Source: an uncultured Schlesneria sp. (lineage in GTDB: Bacteria; Planctomycetota; Planctomycetia; Planctomycetales; Planctomycetaceae). Taken from it: DNA of 34,672 nucleotides. Numbering within the stretch: position 1 is the first letter of the stretch; each line of letters starts with the position of its first letter. The stretch lies in NCBI GenBank assembly GCA_903834925.1, contig CAILLA010000261.1:1-34672 (forward strand), read 5' to 3'. The notes under the pieces were generated by a model, which was not told the DNA's origin, ran no database searches, and saw only the letters and a program-made list of their open reading frames with translations. This document shows, piece by piece, positions 7,881 through 16,404 of the stretch. Made by a program: the position numbers and the translations under genes.

Positions 7881-10174
7881 TTCTCTGTCGATTGAACAGC
7901 GTTGTTTTCCTGAGCCTGCTCGTGATGGAGTTCGTGTGCAACGAATCTCGATTCGTTGTCGCTGCGGAACCTCGACAGCATTGGTCGTTTCAGCCTTTGG
8001 CTCGTGTCAACGTTCCCGAAGTCGCCAATACGAGCCGAGTGCGCAACGAGATCGATGCGTTCGTCATTCAGGGACTAGATGGAAAGGGTTTGACACTGGC
8101 AGAAGACGCGGACAAGTATTCGCTGGTTCGTCGCGTTTACTTCGATCTGCTGGGACTTCCTCCCTCACCCGACGAGATCCGCGCGTTTGTGCAGAATGAA
8201 TCGCCCCAGGCTTATGAACTGCTGCTGGGCCGGTCGATGGAATCGCCTCATTTCGGCGAACGATGGGGTCGTCACTGGCTGGACAATGCAGGATATGTCG
8301 ATGTCCAGGGGCTGGATAATGATGCGGGTATCATCAGCAACGCCGAAAACAAATGGCTCTACCGCGACTATGTCATTGCGTCGTTCAACAGCGACAAGCC
8401 TTTCGATCGGTTTCTGCTGGAACAACTCGCCGGGGACGAACGCGTTGATTGGCGGAATGCGGACCAGTACACGGCGGAGATGCAAACGCTGCTCGTCGCG
8501 ACCGGATTCCTGCGGAACAGTGCCGACGACACGATTGCCAATGAACTGAATCGTCGAGACGTTCATCATCAGATTCTGGAGCGAACTCATGAAGTCGTGA
8601 TGAATAACCTGTTGGGTTTGACGATTCAGTGTGCCAAATGCCATGACCATAAATACGAGCCACTATTGCAGACCGACTATTACCAATGGCAGGCATTGTT
8701 TCAGCCTGCGTTTAATCCAGACAAATGGCTGCAACCAGCTGCACGACAGATTCCGAGTGTCTCGGCTGCTGAGAAGAAACGGATTGACGATCACAACATG
8801 CAGCTTGATCAACAGATTGCGAGTATCAAAGGTCAGATCGCTGAAGTTCGGAAGCCGTTTGAACAGCAGGTGCTCGATACCAAGCTGGCTCAATTGCCGG
8901 AACCGATTCGAGCTGACACGCTGACTGCGATTCGTACTCCGACAGATCAGCGGTCGGAAGTCCAGAAGTATCTGGCGAGTAAATTCGAAGAAGGCTTGAA
9001 AGTTAAGCCCGATGACGTTGCTGCAATCATGACCGGCCCTGAGAAAGATCGTGTCGCCGAGTTCGAGAAACAGATCTCAGGTGTTGCCAGTCAAAAGCGG
9101 ACGTTTCAACATTGGCAGGCGGTGTATGATGCCGGGCCTCCGACGGCGACTCGAGTCTTGAACCGAGGCGATCCAATGTCGCCGGGGGAAGAGGTGACAC
9201 CGGCGATGATCTCGGCCTTAGCGTTGGCGAAGACGTCTGATGTCGACATCGTTCCTCAATTTGGTTCAAGCGGCCGAAGGTTTGCGCTGGCGAAATGGCT
9301 CACAGATCCTCAATCACCGGCTGGATCATTGGCGATTCGCGTTCGAGTGAATCGGATCTGGCAGCACTTGTTTGGACGCGGGATTGTGAAAACGACCGAC
9401 AACTTCGGGGTGACCGGGACAAAGCCGACTCATCCGGAATTGCTGGATTGGCTGAGTGGCTCATTCATTGCCGATGGCAAGAAATTGAAGCCATTTCTGA
9501 CTCGCATCATGACCTCATCGGCTTACCGGCAATCGTCGATTCGAGTTGATGATCGTTGTCTGAGTTCCGATCCTGAAAATACGTTGCTTTGGAAACAGCG
9601 GGTACGGCGACTGGAATCGGAGTCAGTACGGGATGCGATTCTCACCGTGTCAGGAAAACTTGATCGGTCGATGGGGGGAGCACCGATTCCGGTTGAGCCT
9701 CGCCCTGATGGCTCGTTCGTCATCAAGAAGGAAGGGCTGCCGACACCGACGGCGCAGTATCGGCGAACCATCTATTTGCTTGGTCGTCGCAACTATCATC
9801 CGACGCTGCTGAGTGTTTTTGATCAACCCAATCTGACGACGAACTGTTCGGAACGAAGCACGTCGGCTGTCGTACTGCAATCATTGACGATGCTCAACGA
9901 CGTCTTTGTGCTGGAGCAAGCGGGTGCTCTTGCTGACCGAGTCATGGCCATCGCCGAAACAAAGGGCCGCTGGATATCGACGGCGTTTGAAATCACGTTG
10001 GGACGCATGCCCACAGAGCGTGAAACGGTTTGGTGTCAGAACGCGATAATTCGGGAGGCTGATTACCACAGGCAGAATGACGCACAGTGTTCCGTTGAAG
10101 AAGCGGAAAAGCGAGGGTTCGCACGGGTTTGCCATACGCTGCTGAATACGAGTGAATTTCTGCTGGTTCCCTGA
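7877..10174 (+). CDS. PSCyt2-PSD1 (DUF1549/DUF1553) protein lacking the PSCyt1 domain
   Basis: The 765-residue protein is a shorter relative of the product at 3374-6439. The start is a TTG at 7877 overlapping the preceding TGA by 4 bp. It gives a good signal peptide (hydrophobic NSVVFLSLLVM, cleavage near VVAA), whereas the next ATG (7925) would destroy it. DUF1549 begins about residue 45, with LLGLPPSPDEIRAF and RWGRHWLDNAGYVD. The heme-type CAKCH (C252, C255, H256) lies in CAKCHDHKYEP. A lysine/glutamate-rich, probably coiled segment spans about 290-420. PSD1 starts near 471 (LAKWLTDPQ) with VRVNRIWQHLFGRG. The N-terminal PSCyt1 heme domain and the beta-rich insert of the first protein are absent, so it should carry at most one such heme. 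It is cotranscribed with both DUF1501 genes. Confidence 0.92.
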   Translation: MILCRLNSVVFLSLLVMEFVCNESRFVVAAEPRQHWSFQPLARVNVPEVANTSRVRNEIDAFVIQGLDGKGLTLAEDADKYSLVRRVYFDLLGLPPSPDEIRAFVQNESPQAYELLLGRSMESPHFGERWGRHWLDNAGYVDVQGLDNDAGIISNAENKWLYRDYVIASFNSDKPFDRFLLEQLAGDERVDWRNADQYTAEMQTLLVATGFLRNSADDTIANELNRRDVHHQILERTHEVVMNNLLGLTIQCAKCHDHKYEPLLQTDYYQWQALFQPAFNPDKWLQPAARQIPSVSAAEKKRIDDHNMQLDQQIASIKGQIAEVRKPFEQQVLDTKLAQLPEPIRADTLTAIRTPTDQRSEVQKYLASKFEEGLKVKPDDVAAIMTGPEKDRVAEFEKQISGVASQKRTFQHWQAVYDAGPPTATRVLNRGDPMSPGEEVTPAMISALALAKTSDVDIVPQFGSSGRRFALAKWLTDPQSPAGSLAIRVRVNRIWQHLFGRGIVKTTDNFGVTGTKPTHPELLDWLSGSFIADGKKLKPFLTRIMTSSAYRQSSIRVDDRCLSSDPENTLLWKQRVRRLESESVRDAILTVSGKLDRSMGGAPIPVEPRPDGSFVIKKEGLPTPTAQYRRTIYLLGRRNYHPTLLSVFDQPNLTTNCSERSTSAVVLQSLTMLNDVFVLEQAGALADRVMAIAETKGRWISTAFEITLGRMPTERETVWCQNAIIREADYHRQNDAQCSVEEAEKRGFARVCHTLLNTSEFLLVP

Positions 10175-11604
10175 TGGAAAGAGATCTGATGGATACGATG
10201 TCTCGTCGTGCGATGCTGCAGACCTCGGCACTTGGCTTTGGCGGGTTAGCCTTCGAGGCACTCTCGTTGCGCGAATCGGCTCGTGCGGCGGAAACTGCAA
10301 CAAAGCGAGGCTCGGCTTCCGGTCGGACTCATTTCAAGCCGCGTGCGAACGCCGTCATTATGCTGATGCAGAATGGCGGTCCGAGTCAGATGGATCTCTT
10401 CGACCCCAAGCCGGAACTGACAAAGCGTGCCGGTCAGACGTTGACGGTCGAGACGTTCCAACAGGGGAACTCGGACAAGCTGATGGCGTGCCCGCTGGAG
10501 TTCCAGAGATACGGTCAATGCGGAACCGAGATGTCGACGTTGCTGCCGCATCTTGGATCGAACGCGGACGACTTTTGCCTGGTCCGTTCGATGTACTCTG
10601 AGCACAACAATCACACTGAGGGTCTGGTGCTGCTCAATACGGGAAAGATCTTTCCGGGGCGTCCGGCACTGGGCTCGTGGGTCAGTTATGGACTTGGAAC
10701 CGAGAACGAGAACTTGCCCGCGTATCTCGTGCTGCGGGACCCCGAGGGATACAACACCAGCGGAACGCTTTTGTGGCAAAACGGCTGGCTTCCGGCTGTA
10801 CATCGCGGGACCGAAGTCGCCACGGTGGGATCTCCGGTGCTGAACCTTCAGCCACCGACACCCGTACCTGATCCGCTCAGACGGAATCAACTGGACCTGT
10901 TGGCTCAGCTAAATCGCGAGCAACTCGGCAAGTATCCCGACGAGTCCGATCTTGAAGCGAGGATCAGCAATTATGAACTGGCTGCGCGTATGCAGTTGGC
11001 AACCGGCGATTTGCTCGATCTGTCGAAAGAGACCGCTGAAACAAAGCGGATGTATGGACTCGAAAATCCTGACTCCGCTGGTTACGGCACTCGTTGTTTG
11101 ATGGCTCGCCGACTGGTGGAAAGTGGAGTCCGATTCGTGCAGGTCTTTCCACCGGTGAAACCTCAATTTCAACCTTGGGATGCTCATAGCAATACGAAGA
11201 CTGAGAACGAAGCGATCTGTAAACGATGCGACCAACCATCGGGAGCGTTGATCAAGGATTTGAAACAACGTGGGCTGCTTGATTCAACGATCGTGATCTG
11301 GTCAGGTGAGTTTGGTCGCCTTCCCGTCTCGCAAAATGGCTTAGGCCGCGATCACAACCGGCATGCGTTCAGTGCGATTCTGGTCGGCGGCGGCTTCAAA
11401 GGTGGTCTCGTGTACGGGGCTACGGATGAGGTTGGCTATCGATCGGTCGAGAATCGAATGAGTGTCCCTGATCTGCATGCGACACTGCTTCATCAACTCG
11501 GCATCGATCATAACCGGTTGACATATTCTCATCACGGGAGTGAAGAAACACTGACGGATTCCAGGGTGACTGAAGCGAGGGTGGTCCATGAAATCCTCGG
11601 ATGA
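10174..11604 (+). CDS. DUF1501 domain-containing protein, Tat-exported (second copy)
   Basis: A 476-residue paralogue of the product at 6444-7880. It has a twin-arginine leader (SRRAMLQTSALGFGG, about 9-23), NAVIMLMQNGGPSQMDLFDP, LGSWVSYGLG, WDAHSN and the C-terminal VIWSGEFGRLP with GRDHNRHAF. The ATG at 10174 shares its A with the preceding TGA. A second ATG at 10189 has GGAAAGAG just upstream and also keeps the whole leader, so either may be used. This is the last gene of the four-gene operon and faces the convergent hydrolase 64 bp away. Its function is presumably extracytoplasmic, together with the cytochrome-like protein just upstream; the substrate is unknown. Confidence 0.93.
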   Translation: MERDLMDTMSRRAMLQTSALGFGGLAFEALSLRESARAAETATKRGSASGRTHFKPRANAVIMLMQNGGPSQMDLFDPKPELTKRAGQTLTVETFQQGNSDKLMACPLEFQRYGQCGTEMSTLLPHLGSNADDFCLVRSMYSEHNNHTEGLVLLNTGKIFPGRPALGSWVSYGLGTENENLPAYLVLRDPEGYNTSGTLLWQNGWLPAVHRGTEVATVGSPVLNLQPPTPVPDPLRRNQLDLLAQLNREQLGKYPDESDLEARISNYELAARMQLATGDLLDLSKETAETKRMYGLENPDSAGYGTRCLMARRLVESGVRFVQVFPPVKPQFQPWDAHSNTKTENEAICKRCDQPSGALIKDLKQRGLLDSTIVIWSGEFGRLPVSQNGLGRDHNRHAFSAILVGGGFKGGLVYGATDEVGYRSVENRMSVPDLHATLLHQLGIDHNRLTYSHHGSEETLTDSRVTEARVVHEILG

Positions 11605-11668
11605 ACGGATCGTTATGAATTCGTTGGACATGTAATTACCTCATTCGCCAACAAGGTTTGGTTCCCGG

Positions 11669-13894
11669 CTATGACAAGATCCACTTTACAGCAGCATCAG
11701 TTTCGCTAGCTGCCGCTCCTGCGTACGAAGTGACCTGCGGTCCTTTTGCGGCCTTATAGGCGTTTGAAATCAATGTCGGAGGCAGATCACCTTCACCCGA
11801 TAACCAGAGAGGATGTGGAGCGGACAACGCGAGCAAGCCTGGGACATCACCATATTTAACGGCCCCCGGAACGAGCATCGGATCGTAGGCATCTGTGATC
11901 GAAGCAAAGCGATAACCCCGAGTACTGATCGCGACCTTGTTGACGGCGTCACCCGCTTGGAAGGCGGCAGCGGCGGCAATCGGTCCAGCCGTACGACCGA
12001 GCCCGATCAGATGTACTCCCGCAGGTTCATATTTGCTAAACCGGCAGAATGCGATCATTGTCAGGACATCATGCACGCGTTGCGAGAACAGAGGATGATT
12101 ATAGCCGAGCGTGTATCCGACGAACTCGCGCGGGTTCTTCACTTTCTTAGCTTTTGTCAGCGTTTGGCCATCGGCAAGGAACTCACCCTGATAAAGCAGG
12201 TCGGGGATGGCAACGGAAACTCCGGCATTCAATAGCTGTTGGACCCCGGCCTTTGGAGCCCCGTCTCCATTCGTGAGTGACGCTTTTCCGTCGTCAGTGA
12301 TCCAGACTGCGACATGCTTATTCCAATTTCGCGGAAGGAAGAATAAGGTCGGAATCTCTTCACCATGCTTCGCGAGTCGAATGACTGTATGGAACCTGAT
12401 GCTGTCGTCCCCTTCGACTTTGCTCTTGTTCTCTTGCGTGACATCATCCTTGCCCGGAAGTTTACGACCGATCATAACGTCCCAGGCGCCACCGATGACT
12501 TCGCGGAACTTGCTTAGCGAGTCTCCATCCTTTGGAGTGATTGCAGTAAGTTGTGCGTCTTGATCGACGGCAAATCCTCGTACGATTCGTAGCTCATTCT
12601 CGACAGTTGGCTCGGGAGCCGGGTGCTGTGCATCCCAGACTGTGGCTTCTGCTTTGGTCAACGGAACGAAGTCTCGTTCGACGATGGGACTCGTTTGCCC
12701 CAGTTTCAAATGCTTATTGAAGAACTCGTACATCGCGAGACGGCTGGGTTGATTGTAGTTATGAGGGAACGGGCGATACTTCCCTTGGACATTGTCAGGA
12801 ACGCCAAGCATGGCGTAATGCTGTTTCAGTTCGGGCAGACCTTTGGTTTCCAGTTCTTTTGTCCAGTCGTCAGCGGCAGTCATACCAAGAGGACGAGGTG
12901 CCAAAAGCGCGGCCAGTTCAATGTTGCCGGTATTCACTCGCAGATAGCTGGCATTTTCACAGGTGCATCCACCCTGCATTGATGTGGAGACCATGACGGC
13001 TGGGAAAAAGGCCGCTGGACGCGGGTCGACGCCACCCAACAGGAATGTTTGCGTCCCGCCGCCACTTGCTCCTGTCACACCGATTCGAGTGGTATCGACG
13101 TCATCCATCGAACTGATCCAGTCCAGTGCTCGAACTGAATTCCAGGTTTGTAGTCCGACGATATTCAGGCATCGCAATTCGGATTGAGCGCTGAACATCC
13201 CCCAGCGATCAGGTTGGCTTAAATCAGGTCTCTGGGTTTTGAATCCATGAGCCAGTTCATGGGTTAAAGGACCTCCGTCGGCATATCCCAACATGTCATA
13301 CAGAAATACAACGCACCCCATTCGGGCGAGTTGAACACAGCGAGCCTGGAGTGGGTAACGTCCGCTCGGTAGGGATTCGGCTTTCGAATCGAGTTCCTGT
13401 TTAAACATGGCTTCGGTATGTTCGTAAAATCGACCGTTTGCCCAATGGCCGTGTGGGCAGAGTATGGCGGGGTACTTTCCACTGGGCTTGGTCTTGGGTC
13501 GATAGAGGCTACCTGTGCAATAAAGCTTGTCGCCGGTTTGCAGGATCACTCGTTCAACGGTGTAATCCTCTCGGTCGATTTTTCCGTGGACAACAGCGTT
13601 GAGTGGTTGTTTTGTTGGAATCGGCCAGAGTCCGGTGGCGACCAGCAACTGTCGACGGACATATTCGGATCGCTGCTTCCATTCACTTGGACTTGAACTT
13701 GGCGTCCACGGAAAGTAGGCATCCAAGTCTTTCAACGCTCCAAGCCGCAAGTCGCCCGGTAGAGATCCATCAGGTAAGACACGAGACGACTCGGCAAACG
13801 ATCGTTGCGGTGCTCCAAGCGTATTGAGGGCCGCTATCGCCGCAGTGCCAACCTTAAGAGCGGTACGACGATTAATTGAAAGCCGTTCGATCAT
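11669..13894 (-). CDS. Tat-exported alpha/beta hydrolase (acetyl xylan esterase-like)
   Basis: A protein of 741 residues from the ATG at 13894 (a further ATG at 13924 would add ten). The chosen start gives MIERLSINRRTALKVGTAAI, a twin-arginine leader. The central domain has the serine-hydrolase elbow GASGGGTQT (nucleophilic Ser about residue 277), preceded by LCPHGHW and a VFLYDMLGYADGG segment, as in acetyl xylan esterase-like hydrolases of planctomycetes. MTAADDW and FPHNYNQ later probably supply the acid and histidine. The C-terminal ~250 residues look like a second, degenerate alpha/beta-hydrolase domain without a clear nucleophile motif. Likely a periplasmic esterase or peptidase-like enzyme acting on sugar esters; the substrate is inferred only from distant family resemblance. 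It is encoded alone, convergent to the operon at 3374-11604. Confidence 0.82.
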   Translation of the reverse strand: MIERLSINRRTALKVGTAAIAALNTLGAPQRSFAESSRVLPDGSLPGDLRLGALKDLDAYFPWTPSSSPSEWKQRSEYVRRQLLVATGLWPIPTKQPLNAVVHGKIDREDYTVERVILQTGDKLYCTGSLYRPKTKPSGKYPAILCPHGHWANGRFYEHTEAMFKQELDSKAESLPSGRYPLQARCVQLARMGCVVFLYDMLGYADGGPLTHELAHGFKTQRPDLSQPDRWGMFSAQSELRCLNIVGLQTWNSVRALDWISSMDDVDTTRIGVTGASGGGTQTFLLGGVDPRPAAFFPAVMVSTSMQGGCTCENASYLRVNTGNIELAALLAPRPLGMTAADDWTKELETKGLPELKQHYAMLGVPDNVQGKYRPFPHNYNQPSRLAMYEFFNKHLKLGQTSPIVERDFVPLTKAEATVWDAQHPAPEPTVENELRIVRGFAVDQDAQLTAITPKDGDSLSKFREVIGGAWDVMIGRKLPGKDDVTQENKSKVEGDDSIRFHTVIRLAKHGEEIPTLFFLPRNWNKHVAVWITDDGKASLTNGDGAPKAGVQQLLNAGVSVAIPDLLYQGEFLADGQTLTKAKKVKNPREFVGYTLGYNHPLFSQRVHDVLTMIAFCRFSKYEPAGVHLIGLGRTAGPIAAAAAFQAGDAVNKVAISTRGYRFASITDAYDPMLVPGAVKYGDVPGLLALSAPHPLWLSGEGDLPPTLISNAYKAAKGPQVTSYAGAAASETDAAVKWILS

Positions 13895-13984
13895 GGTGCG
13901 TCCCAGTTCAGGAATGAAGAGCATTACCGGTTAGAGAAACATGATAGAAATCAACGATCGCCAATGCGAATGATCGGGACCAAT

Positions 13985-15061
13985 TCACACAGATGGTTCC
14001 CGTTCTTGTGCCAGTCTCAACTGGCCACACGCTGCGTCGATATCGGCTCCCTTGCGTTTCCGAACCGTGGCGGGAATGCCAAAGGATTCGAGAATCTGCA
14101 CGAATTCTTCGGTACGGGGTGCAGTGGGGGCAACGAATTCCAGCTCGGTGACGCCGTTCATTGGAATCAGATTCACGTGTGCAATTCTCGATTGCAGTCG
14201 TTTCGCTAATTGCCGAGCGTGCTGTGGTTCGTCGTTAACGCCTGTCAAAAGCACGTATTCGTATGTGACTCGACGACCGGTAATCGTGAAATAGTCATCC
14301 GCAGCTTCAAGGATTGCGTCAATTCCAATCCTGTCGTTCACTGGAACAAGTCGATTACGCAATTCGTCGTTTGGAGCGTGAAGCGAGACAGCAAGGTTGT
14401 ATTGCTTACCGAGTTGTGCCAGTTCACGAATTTTTTCGGGCAATCCCACGGTCGAGATTGTAATCCGCCGCGCCCCAAGTCCCAGACCACCCTTTTCGTT
14501 GAGTGTATCGAGTGCGGGGATCAATGATTTTAGATTGGCCAGCGGTTCACCGATCCCCATGACGACGACGTTCGTGATTTGCTCACCCTTTTGGAGCAAT
14601 CGGTCGAGTCGCAGAACCTGCTCCAGAATCTCGCCCGTCGTTAGATTTCGTTTGAGGCCTAACATGCCGCTGGCGCAAAAGACACAGCCCATTGCACAGC
14701 CAACTTGAGTCGAAATACAAATCGTTCGCCGATCCGTCTCGCGCATCAGTACGCATTCGATGAATTGACCATCGTGAAGTTCGAGAAGTATTTTTTCCGT
14801 TCGATCGCCGGCAATCTGATGCTGTGCCTGCCGAGCGGGGAACAACGAGAACTCACTAGCCAGAGCGGCCCGCAACGGGGCGGGAATATCGTGCATTTCA
14901 GAAAAGTCGTTGGCTCTGCCGCCAAAGATCCACCGTCTGATCTGTGCGGCTCGATACGCTGGAAATCCTGCCTTTTCACACCATGCCGCAAGCCCTGCGG
15001 CATCCAGTTCATAGACTCGGGGCTTTATCGCCGGCGTAGCAAGGAGCGGAAGTGGAGTCAT
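13985..15061 (-). CDS. rlmN: RlmN, dual-specificity 23S rRNA/tRNA adenine-C2 methyltransferase (radical SAM)
   Basis: The 358-residue protein has the radical SAM cluster motif GCAMGCVFCASG with C122, C126 and C129, preceded by CISTQV. The methyl-carrying cysteine pair expected of RlmN is present: C103 in FIECVLM and C345 in AACGQLR near the C-terminus. Other family blocks are VVMGIGEP, RITISTVG and SLHAPND. RlmN methylates C2 of A2503 in 23S rRNA and A37 in some tRNAs, using two SAM per turnover. The ATG overlaps the stop of metF upstream by 4 bp (ATGA), so the genes are translationally coupled. Length matches the usual 340-390 residues. Confidence 0.95.
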   Translation of the reverse strand: MTPLPLLATPAIKPRVYELDAAGLAAWCEKAGFPAYRAAQIRRWIFGGRANDFSEMHDIPAPLRAALASEFSLFPARQAQHQIAGDRTEKILLELHDGQFIECVLMRETDRRTICISTQVGCAMGCVFCASGMLGLKRNLTTGEILEQVLRLDRLLQKGEQITNVVVMGIGEPLANLKSLIPALDTLNEKGGLGLGARRITISTVGLPEKIRELAQLGKQYNLAVSLHAPNDELRNRLVPVNDRIGIDAILEAADDYFTITGRRVTYEYVLLTGVNDEPQHARQLAKRLQSRIAHVNLIPMNGVTELEFVAPTAPRTEEFVQILESFGIPATVRKRKGADIDAACGQLRLAQEREPSV

Positions 15062-15945
15062 GAAAAACCTAGACCATTGAGGATCTCACGACCCGCATGG
15101 CTCTTGTTCAAAATGTAAAAATGAATGCCGTTGACTCCCTGATCGATCAGTTCGCGGCATTGAGCAATTGCGAATTCCACACCAATTTTATACTGATCTT
15201 CCTTGTTGTCTTTGGCTGCTTCGAGTCGGGATGCTAATGACTGCGGCATCGCTGCCCCGCACATGGACGTGATCCGCTGGATTCGAGCGAATTCCGTGAT
15301 TGGCATGATACCTGGTATGAGAGGCACGCCCAGTTCGCTGCGATTCACGCGATCACGAAAGCGAAAAAAGCTTGTATTGTCAAAAAAGAGTTGCGTGAAA
15401 ATTGCATCCGCACCGCACCGCACCTTACGGACGAGATTTTCAAAGTCGAGGTCCAGGTTCGGTGATTCAGGATGTTTTTCCGGATACCCAGCAACACCAA
15501 TCCCCATCTCGGGAAAGTGCTTTCGAATCAGTGTGACAAGTTCGTTTGCATATTTGAGTCCGCCAGAGATTGCTTGAAACTCGGTTTGACCTGCGGGAGC
15601 ATCTCCGCGCAGGGCCATGATATTCCGAATACCTGCATTCCAAGCGAATTGTAACCACTCAATGAGCTGTTCTTGCGTGCTGCCAACACACGTGAAATGT
15701 GCGGTCGATGTTGTAAGGAAGCGATCCTGGATTTCCTGGCACCATTCTACGGTTCTCTTGCTTGTTGAGCCGCCTGCACCGTAAGTACATGAAACGAAGG
15801 CTGGACCAAAGGGGATCATTTCGCTCAGAGTTTGGCGAAGCGCCTCATCACCTTCTGCCGTCTTAGGCGGAAAAATCTCGATCGACAGCCCAAATCGACC
15901 ACCGGAATAAACGTCTCGCATACGAACAATGCTGCCATTAGCCAT
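15058..15945 (-). CDS. metF: 5,10-methylenetetrahydrofolate reductase MetF
   Basis: The 295-residue protein matches bacterial MetF in length and motifs: LSIEIFPPKT near the N-terminus (the catalytic Glu region), FVSCTYGAGGS, the IRNIMALRGDAP flavin/folate segment, GVAGYPEKHPE, and ADAIFTQLFFDN, then a C-terminal GVNGIHFYILNKS. It reduces 5,10-methylene-THF to 5-methyl-THF using a FAD cofactor and supplies methyl groups for methionine synthesis. It is the first gene of a minus-strand pair with rlmN (4-bp overlap) and diverges from ahcY, so three methyl-cycle genes cluster here. A short inverted repeat at 15981-16005, 36 bp upstream of the ATG, is a candidate operator. Confidence 0.95.
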   Translation of the reverse strand: MANGSIVRMRDVYSGGRFGLSIEIFPPKTAEGDEALRQTLSEMIPFGPAFVSCTYGAGGSTSKRTVEWCQEIQDRFLTTSTAHFTCVGSTQEQLIEWLQFAWNAGIRNIMALRGDAPAGQTEFQAISGGLKYANELVTLIRKHFPEMGIGVAGYPEKHPESPNLDLDFENLVRKVRCGADAIFTQLFFDNTSFFRFRDRVNRSELGVPLIPGIMPITEFARIQRITSMCGAAMPQSLASRLEAAKDNKEDQYKIGVEFAIAQCRELIDQGVNGIHFYILNKSHAGREILNGLGFS

Positions 15946-15980
15946 GCTGCAGATTCCCTTTCGAAAGACTGATTTCCACG

Positions 15981-16005
15981 AGATTAAGCGATCATACTTT
16001 AATCT
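15981..16005. promoter_or_regulatory. Candidate operator palindrome upstream of metF
   Basis: Perfect 7-bp inverted repeat AGATTAA...TTAATCT with an 11-bp spacer, 36 bp before the metF ATG. The position suits a regulator site, but there is no second copy in the window and no named regulator matches it. Confidence 0.3.
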
Positions 16006-16257
16006 GCCAGCATTATTGATCGACCGAAACGGTGACTATTCCGAAAAAACGAGGTGAGGGCCCTGCGACAAGCTTCTCAAATCCAGCGAAACTACACACT
16101 GATCGATCAAATGCCTTCAAATGACGCGTTTAAACACCTGCGCAGACTTGAATGCCAGTTTATTTTCGCTCGATCCGACGTGTGAATTTTTCTTCATCGA
16201 CATTCCTTGTTGCGTTCGGAAGACTTTGATTGCCGATGAGGCTATACTGTTATGTCA

Positions 16258-16314
16258 GTTGATCGGCGACACGATCAACAGACTTGACAAATGCAAGTTT
16301 GTTCTTGTCGAGTC
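16258..16314 (+). promoter_or_regulatory. Tandem hairpins in the ahcY leader
   Basis: GTTGATCG-N6-CGATCAAC (16258-16279, 8-bp perfect stem) is followed after one base by GACTTGACAA-N14-TTGTCGAGTC (16281-16314, 10-bp stem with one G-U). They lie 90-145 bp before the ahcY ATG. They do not match the conserved core of the known SAH or SAM-I riboswitches, so a regulatory role is inference only. Confidence 0.35.
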
Positions 16315-16404
16315 GTTGAGAGTGTCCATTACGTCCCGATCATGATTTTCGGGTTTTCACGTAGAAATACCCCGAGTTAACGTAAGCCTAGAAGGAATGT
16401 CGAA

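Larger units (their letters stand above)
15946..16404. other. Divergent intergenic region between metF and ahcY
   Basis: About 460 bp with no credible gene. It must hold promoters for metF (minus) and ahcY (plus). Visible structure consists of a palindrome near metF (15981-16005) and tandem hairpins in the ahcY leader (16258-16314), followed by a weak CCCGA...TCGGG stem and a TTTT run (16335-16357). Confidence 0.55.

Noticed and set aside
10246-10890. Minus-strand frame of about 214 codons
   Set aside because: Antisense to the second DUF1501 gene, no recognisable domain.
16121-16345. 74-codon plus-strand frame upstream of ahcY
   Set aside because: Overlaps the hairpin-rich leader, has no recognisable motif and is probably chance.
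16258-16404. Possible SAH or SAM riboswitch before ahcY
   Set aside because: The conserved core of the known SAH riboswitch and the SAM-I pattern were not found, so only generic hairpins are reported.
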